Below the pieces are notes generated by a model. The model had not been told where the DNA came from. It saw only the letters and a list, made by a program, of their open reading frames with translations, and made no database searches. Below are positions 7,318-11,712 of a stretch of 11,712 bases of DNA, piece after piece (position 1 is the stretch's first letter; each line of letters begins with the position of its first letter). This stretch comes from Conexibacter sp. (GTDB lineage: Bacteria > Actinomycetota > Thermoleophilia > Solirubrobacterales > Solirubrobacteraceae). A program made the translations under genes and the position numbers. Location: the NCBI GenBank assembly GCA_025964295.1, contig JAOPZD010000423.1:1-11712 (forward strand), given 5' to 3'.

Positions 7318-9311
7318 CCGACCGGGTTCTGCTCCTCGTCGCGGATGACGTGCATGACCGCGTTGATGAGCGCCAGGTGCGTGAACGCCTGGGGGAAGTT
7401 GCCGAGGTGCCGGCCGGTGGAGGCCTCGAGCTCCTCGGCGTAGAGGTCCAGCGACGACGCGAGCGACAGCAGGCGCTCGCAGAGCTGGCGACCCTCCTTG
7501 CGCTCGCCGATCTCCAGCAGCGCGCTGACCAGCCAGAACGAGCAGATCAGGAACGTGCCCTCCTCACCAGTCAGGCCGTCGTCGGTCTCCTCGGTGCGGT
7601 AGCGCAGGACCAGGCCGGACTCCGTGAGCTCCTCGGCGATCGACAGCACGGTGTTGCGCACGCGGGCGTCGTCGTGGGGCAGGAAGCGGACGAGCGGGAG
7701 CAGCAGCAGCGACGCGTCGAGGTTCTTGGAGCCGTAGAACTGGGTGAAGCGCCCGTGCTCGTCGACGCCGCGGGCGAGGATCTCGGCGTGGATCTCGTTG
7801 GCGACCATGCGCCAGCGGTCGGCGAGGTCGTCCTTGCCGCGGCGCGCGGCGAGGCGGGCGCCGCGGTCCAGCGCGACCCAGCACATCAACTTGCTCGAGA
7901 CGTAGTGCTGGGGCTCGCCGCGCGACTCCCAGATGCCCTGGTCGGGCAGCCGCCAGGAGGCGATCGCCTGCTCGACCTGGTCGTGGATGACCGGCCACAG
8001 GCGCGCGCTGTTGTGCCCGTACTCCTTGGCGTGCAGCCAGAGGCTGTCGAGCACCGCGCCAAAGACGTCGTTCTGGCGCTGGTGGTAGGCGTCGTTGCCG
8101 ATCCGGACCGGGCGGGCGCCCTCGTAGCCGGTGAGGTGGTCGAGCGTCTCCTCCTCGAGGACGCGCTCGCCGCCGATCCCGTACATGATCTGCAGCGCGC
8201 CGTCCTCGTTGCGGCCGAGGTCGGCGACGAACTGGATGAAGTCGTCGGCCTCCCAGTTGAGGCCGAGCGAGTGCAGGCCGCTGAGCGTGAACGTCGCGTC
8301 GCGCATCCACGTGTAGCGGTAGTCCCAGTTGCGCACGCCGCCCGGGGTCTCGGGCAGCGACGTCGTCGGCGCCGCGACCAGCGCGCCGGTCGGCGCGTAG
8401 GTCAGGCCCTTCAGCGTCAGCGCGCTGCGCTCGAGGTGGTTGCGCCAGCGGTGGTCGGGGAAGTCGGCGTCGGCCAGCCAGCCGCGCCAGTACTCGCTCG
8501 TGTCCTGCAGCGCGGCGGTCGCCTCCTCGGCGGTGCGCGGGCCGTCGAGCATGCGCGACCACGACAGCGCGCAGAACCGCGTCTCGCCCTTCTCGAGGCG
8601 ATGGCGCGCGCGGGCCAGGCCGCCCTCGAGGCCGAGGTTGAGGTCGCTCATCAGCCGCAGCGTGCGGCCGCCGTCAGTCGCGTCGAAGGCGTAGGAGTCG
8701 TTGGGGACGGTCGACCAAGTGGCGGGCACGCGGCCGTAGTCGAACATCGGCTCGCAGAGCAGCTCGATCTGCGCCTGGCCGTGGATGCACGTGATCGTGC
8801 GCACGAGGACGTGGTGGGCCTCGTAGTCGGTCGGCGGGCGCGTGTGCGCGGTCGTCGAGCCCTGCGTGCGCTCGCGCCACGGGCCGATGACCAGCGCGTC
8901 GCGGACGACGACCCAGCCGGTGGGCGTCATCCACGTGGTCTCGAGGATCATCGTGCCGGGCTCGTAGCGGCGGCCGGCGGGGACGCCCATCGCGCTCGGG
9001 CCGAGGCGGAAGCCGCCGGCGGAGCGGTCGAGGATCGCGCCGAAGACGCTGGGCGAGTCGAAGCGCGGCGGGCACAGCCACTCGATCGTGCCGTCCGGGG
9101 CCACCAACGCGCCGGTGTGGCAGTCGCTGAGGTAGCCGTAGTCGGCGATCGGCGGGAAGGCCGAGCTGACCGGCGTGCGCTCGACGAACGGCGTGGTGTC
9201 GCGGACCTCGACGAAGCCGGGATCCATCGCACCCGCGCGCGGCGGGTGGCCGTTGGTGCCCGGCTCGGTCGGCTCGGTCGGGGCGGTGGCGAGGTCGATG
9301 TGCGGATCCAT
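7314..9311 (-). CDS. Glycoside hydrolase family 15 protein (mycobacterial-type trehalase / glucoamylase-like)
   Basis: A 665-residue enzyme without a signal peptide, so probably cytoplasmic, matching in length the actinobacterial GH15 trehalases that split trehalose into two glucoses. The N-terminal beta domain begins near residue 52 with FPPIADYGYLSDCHTGALV and EWLCPPRFDSPSVFG. The (alpha/alpha)6 catalytic barrel shows RNWDYRYTWMRDA at 327-339, IWESRGEPQHYVSSKLMCW at 460-478, GEEGTFLICSFW at 582-593 and GNFPQAFTHLALINA at 637-651. Glu462 and one of Glu583/584 are the likely catalytic acid and base by position. Proteins with this architecture include both trehalases and glucoamylase/glucodextranase-like enzymes, so the exact glucoside is uncertain. 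The first 50 or so residues are Pro/Thr-rich and not conserved in my recollection of the family; the ATG at 9227 (residue 29) is a possible alternative start. Neither start has a good ribosome binding site. Confidence 0.9.
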   Translation of the reverse strand: MDPHIDLATAPTEPTEPGTNGHPPRAGAMDPGFVEVRDTTPFVERTPVSSAFPPIADYGYLSDCHTGALVAPDGTIEWLCPPRFDSPSVFGAILDRSAGGFRLGPSAMGVPAGRRYEPGTMILETTWMTPTGWVVVRDALVIGPWRERTQGSTTAHTRPPTDYEAHHVLVRTITCIHGQAQIELLCEPMFDYGRVPATWSTVPNDSYAFDATDGGRTLRLMSDLNLGLEGGLARARHRLEKGETRFCALSWSRMLDGPRTAEEATAALQDTSEYWRGWLADADFPDHRWRNHLERSALTLKGLTYAPTGALVAAPTTSLPETPGGVRNWDYRYTWMRDATFTLSGLHSLGLNWEADDFIQFVADLGRNEDGALQIMYGIGGERVLEEETLDHLTGYEGARPVRIGNDAYHQRQNDVFGAVLDSLWLHAKEYGHNSARLWPVIHDQVEQAIASWRLPDQGIWESRGEPQHYVSSKLMCWVALDRGARLAARRGKDDLADRWRMVANEIHAEILARGVDEHGRFTQFYGSKNLDASLLLLPLVRFLPHDDARVRNTVLSIAEELTESGLVLRYRTEETDDGLTGEEGTFLICSFWLVSALLEIGERKEGRQLCERLLSLASSLDLYAEELEASTGRHLGNFPQAFTHLALINAVMHVIRDEEQNPVG

Positions 9312-9483
9312 GGTCTCGGTTCCCGAGTCATCGGCCGCGGTCCGGCCGGACTGCAGGTTGCTCGGCAGCGGCCCAGAGTAGCGGCGCGGCGTCAGATTCC
9401 CAGCACGAACGCCTGCCTGGGCGGCGAACCCGACGAACCCTTACGGGTGGGGTTTCCCCCCGCGCAGGACGCCAGGGGTCCGC
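9312..9483. promoter_or_regulatory. Divergent control region between the GH15 and MMPL genes
   Basis: This gap must hold promoters for both divergent genes. On the minus strand TACTCT (9381-9376) has the TAnnnT form of a -10 box for the GH15 gene, but I see no good -35 box at proper spacing. Towards the MMPL gene there is a direct repeat CGAACCC (9425-9431 and 9434-9440, 9 bp apart) and the short dyads ACCC-TTAC-GGGT (9437-9448) and GGGG-TTT-CCCC (9449-9459). A regulator or structured leader is possible; nothing is proven. Confidence 0.35.
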
Positions 9484-9519
9484 ATGGCGCGCGCGATCCC
9501 CTCCGACGATGCTGGCGCC

Positions 9520-11712
9520 ATGACCTCTTCCAACGCGCAGCACTCCCCCTCGCTGGCTGCACGCATCGGCCGCTGGAGCACCCGCCACCGCGGCAAGGCC
9601 ATCGTCGGATGGCTCGCCTTCGTGCTCGTGGCGCTCGTCATCGGCAGCGCCGTCGGCACCGTCAACCCGTCCGACAACGGGAGCCAGCACGGCGACTCGA
9701 AGTCCGGCGATCAGATCGTCAACGACGCCTACCCCGACCGGGCCGACGAGAACGTCCTGGTCCAGGCTCCTTCCGGCAGCAAGGTGAAGTCCTCCGATCC
9801 AGCCTTCCGCGCGACCGTGCGAGATGTCGTACAAGGCGTCGCCAAGCAGCGCGGCGTGATCGAGGTCCAGTCCCCCTACGCCAAGGGCAACGCCGGCCAG
9901 CTCTCCAAGGACGGCCGCTCGGCGCTCGTGTCGTTCAAGATCGCCGGCGACTCCGACCTCGCGGCCAACCGCGTCGACGCGGTCGAGTCCGCGGTCAAGG
10001 CCGCGGGCGCCAAGCACCCGTCGCTGTTCGTCGGCCAGTTCGGCGACGCCAGCTCCGAGAAGGCGCTGTCCAAGGCCTTCGGCGACGACTTCGCCAAGGC
10101 CGGGCTGCTGTCGGTCCCCGTCACGCTGATCATCCTCGTGCTGACCTTCGGCGCGCTGATGGCCGCGGGCGTCCCGCTCCTACTGGGCATCACCGCGGTC
10201 GTCGGCACGATCGGCCTGCTCGGCCCGATCAGCCACCTGTTCGCGCTCGACGAGTTCATCAACGAGATCGTCTTGTTGGTGGGGTTGGCCGTCGGGGTCG
10301 ACTACTCGCTCTTCTACCTGCGCCGTGAGCGCGAGGAGAAGGCCCGCGGCCACGCCCCCAAGGACGCGGTGGCGATCGCCGCCGCCACCTCGGGTCGCGC
10401 GGTCCTGATCTCCGGCGTGACCGTCATGGTGGCCATGGCCGGGATGATGTTCGCGGGCGACGCGACGTTCACCGCGCTGGGCATCGGCGCGATCCTCGTG
10501 GTCTTCGTGGCCATGATCGGCTCGGTCACCGTGATCCCGGCGCTGCTGTCGGGCTCGGGCAAGTGGCTGGAGCGTGGCCGCATCCCGTTCGTCGGCAAGC
10601 GGATGGCCGCGGCCCGCACGCGCGACATCGACAGCGGCGGGCGCGGCTGGAACTTCGTGCTCGACCGCGTGCTGCGCCGGCCGGTCGCCGCGATGGTCGG
10701 CGCGACCGCGCTGCTGCTGGTGCTCGCCGCGCCGGTGCTGCACATGCACACGGCCGACAGCGGGACCGAGGCGATCCCGCGCAACCTGCAGGTCATGAAG
10801 GTGTACGACAAGATGCAGGCGGCGTTCCCGGGCGGCGAGATCCCGGCCGGCGTGGTCATCAAGGCCAAGGACGTGACGACGCCGAGGATCGCCGCGGCGG
10901 TCAACCAGCTCGAGAAGGACGCGGTCGCGACCGGCAAGGTCAAGGAGCCGATCGACGTGTCGATCTCGGCCGACAAGACCGTGATGGATATCAGCCTGCC
11001 GATCGTCGGCACGGGCACCGACAAGGCGTCCAACGACGCGCTGGCGGTGCTGCGCGGCAAGGTCGTGCCGAAGTTCGCCGACGCGGCCGGGACCAAGGCC
11101 TACGTGACGGGCATGACCGCGGGGTCCAAGGACTTCAACGACCTCATGAAGTCGCGCTGGCCGATCGTCTTCGGCTTCGTGCTCAGCCTCGCGTTCCTGC
11201 TGCTGCTGATGACGTTCCGCTCGATCGTGATCCCGATCAAGGCCATCGTGTTGAACCTGCTGTCGGTCGGCGCCGCCTACGGCGTGCTGACGTGGGTCTT
11301 CCAGGACGGCCACGGCGAGAAGCTCCTGGGCTTCCAGTCGACGGGCTCGATCACCAGCTGGCTGCCGATGTTCCTGTTCGTGATCCTCTTCGGCTTGTCG
11401 ATGGACTACCACGTGTTCATCCTCAGCCGGGTCCGCGAGGCGTTCGATCGCGGCATGAAGACCGAGGACGCGGTCGCCCACGGGATCCGGACGACGGCCG
11501 GGACGGTCACCAGCGCGGCGCTCGTGATGGTCGCGGTGTTCGGCATCTTCGCGACGCTGAGCTACCTGGACTTCAAGATGATGGGCGTCGGGCTGGCCAC
11601 GGCCATCCTGATCGACGCGACCCTGGTCCGCGCCGTGCTGCTGCCCGCCACGATGAAGCTCCTGGGCGACTGGAACTGGTACCTGCCGCGGTGGCTGGAG
11701 TGGCTGCCGGCG
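9520..11712 (+). CDS. MMPL-family RND-type membrane exporter, 3' end outside window
   Basis: The 731 visible residues are nearly the whole of a two-repeat RND transporter of the MMPL group, inner-membrane pumps driven by the proton gradient that export lipids or hydrophobic compounds. A short cytoplasmic tail with RWSTRHRGK leads into the first membrane helix at about residues 27-46. A soluble extracellular domain (about 47-200) precedes a membrane bundle with GVDYSLFYLRRERE. The second half repeats this: a helix near residue 400, a soluble domain to about 545, then a bundle with GLSMDYHVFILSR. Asp261-Tyr262 and Asp629-Tyr630 correspond to the paired Asp-Tyr proton-relay residues of MmpL3. 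The visible end (DWNWYLPRWLEWLP) is typical of the extreme C-terminus of this group. An in-frame ATG at 9484 has AGGGG 5 bases upstream and would add 12 residues; the ATG at 9520 has no evident site, so either start is possible. The cargo is unknown. Confidence 0.9.
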   Translation, partial: MTSSNAQHSPSLAARIGRWSTRHRGKAIVGWLAFVLVALVIGSAVGTVNPSDNGSQHGDSKSGDQIVNDAYPDRADENVLVQAPSGSKVKSSDPAFRATVRDVVQGVAKQRGVIEVQSPYAKGNAGQLSKDGRSALVSFKIAGDSDLAANRVDAVESAVKAAGAKHPSLFVGQFGDASSEKALSKAFGDDFAKAGLLSVPVTLIILVLTFGALMAAGVPLLLGITAVVGTIGLLGPISHLFALDEFINEIVLLVGLAVGVDYSLFYLRREREEKARGHAPKDAVAIAAATSGRAVLISGVTVMVAMAGMMFAGDATFTALGIGAILVVFVAMIGSVTVIPALLSGSGKWLERGRIPFVGKRMAAARTRDIDSGGRGWNFVLDRVLRRPVAAMVGATALLLVLAAPVLHMHTADSGTEAIPRNLQVMKVYDKMQAAFPGGEIPAGVVIKAKDVTTPRIAAAVNQLEKDAVATGKVKEPIDVSISADKTVMDISLPIVGTGTDKASNDALAVLRGKVVPKFADAAGTKAYVTGMTAGSKDFNDLMKSRWPIVFGFVLSLAFLLLLMTFRSIVIPIKAIVLNLLSVGAAYGVLTWVFQDGHGEKLLGFQSTGSITSWLPMFLFVILFGLSMDYHVFILSRVREAFDRGMKTEDAVAHGIRTTAGTVTSAALVMVAVFGIFATLSYLDFKMMGVGLATAILIDATLVRAVLLPATMKLLGDWNWYLPRWLEWLPA

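Noticed and set aside
6789..10328. A plus-strand open frame of 1179 codons across the LLM, GH15 and MMPL genes
   Set aside because: It overlaps three real genes in other frames or strands. Its Arg/Ala/Val-rich translation is typical of a stop-free GC-rich shadow frame.
1..11712. CRISPR arrays, tRNA or rRNA genes, insertion sequences, attachment sites and prophage genes
   Set aside because: No regularly spaced repeats, transposase or integrase motifs, or RNA gene cores were seen. Coding genes fill the window almost completely and base use looks uniform.

Overview
The window is very GC-rich, with G or C at most third codon positions, AGGAGG-type ribosome binding sites and some GTG starts. Its gene content includes a probable F420-type luciferase-like oxidoreductase, a GH15 trehalase-like glucan hydrolase and an MMPL exporter. 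Together these point to a high-GC actinobacterium. A lineage such as Thermoleophilia/Solirubrobacterales is a guess from general gene style; no marker gene here proves it.

Left block (1-6298, all on the minus strand, transcribed right to left): a tight sugar-import operon. From its promoter near 6298 it reads: a DeoR-family repressor, a double-domain sugar ABC ATPase (RhaT-like), two CUT2-family permeases (RhaP-like, RhaQ-like), a lipoprotein sugar-binding protein (RhaS-like), and a CocE/NonD-type alpha/beta hydrolase cut by the left window edge. The first four junctions overlap by 4 to 11 bases, as expected for translational coupling. The binding-protein stop TGA overlaps a possible hydrolase ATG, but a strong GC hairpin sits between that stop and the better hydrolase start. 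The best substrate guess is L-rhamnose or a related deoxy sugar, because the binding protein resembles RhaS and the regulator is DeoR-type as in rhizobial rha loci. No rhamnose isomerase, kinase, mutarotase or aldolase gene lies in the window, so the substrate is unproven.

The control region (6235-6354) has a clear sigma-70-type promoter for the operon (TTGACA, 17 bp, TCTGAT). A 6-bp dyad and CGAACA direct repeats two helical turns apart overlay it and make a good candidate operator for the DeoR protein.

Right block: a plus-strand luciferase-like monooxygenase gene (6355-7317) converges on a minus-strand GH15 gene (7314-9311). Their TAG stops share the palindrome CTAG, and a strong hairpin lies in the last codons of the first gene. 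A 172 to 208 bp divergent gap follows, then an MMPL/RND exporter gene (plus) that runs off the right edge and is nearly complete.

Nothing here is clearly an undescribed system. The points most worth checking are the operon-terminal hydrolase with its hairpin, the promoter/operator layout, and the CTAG tail-to-tail junction.
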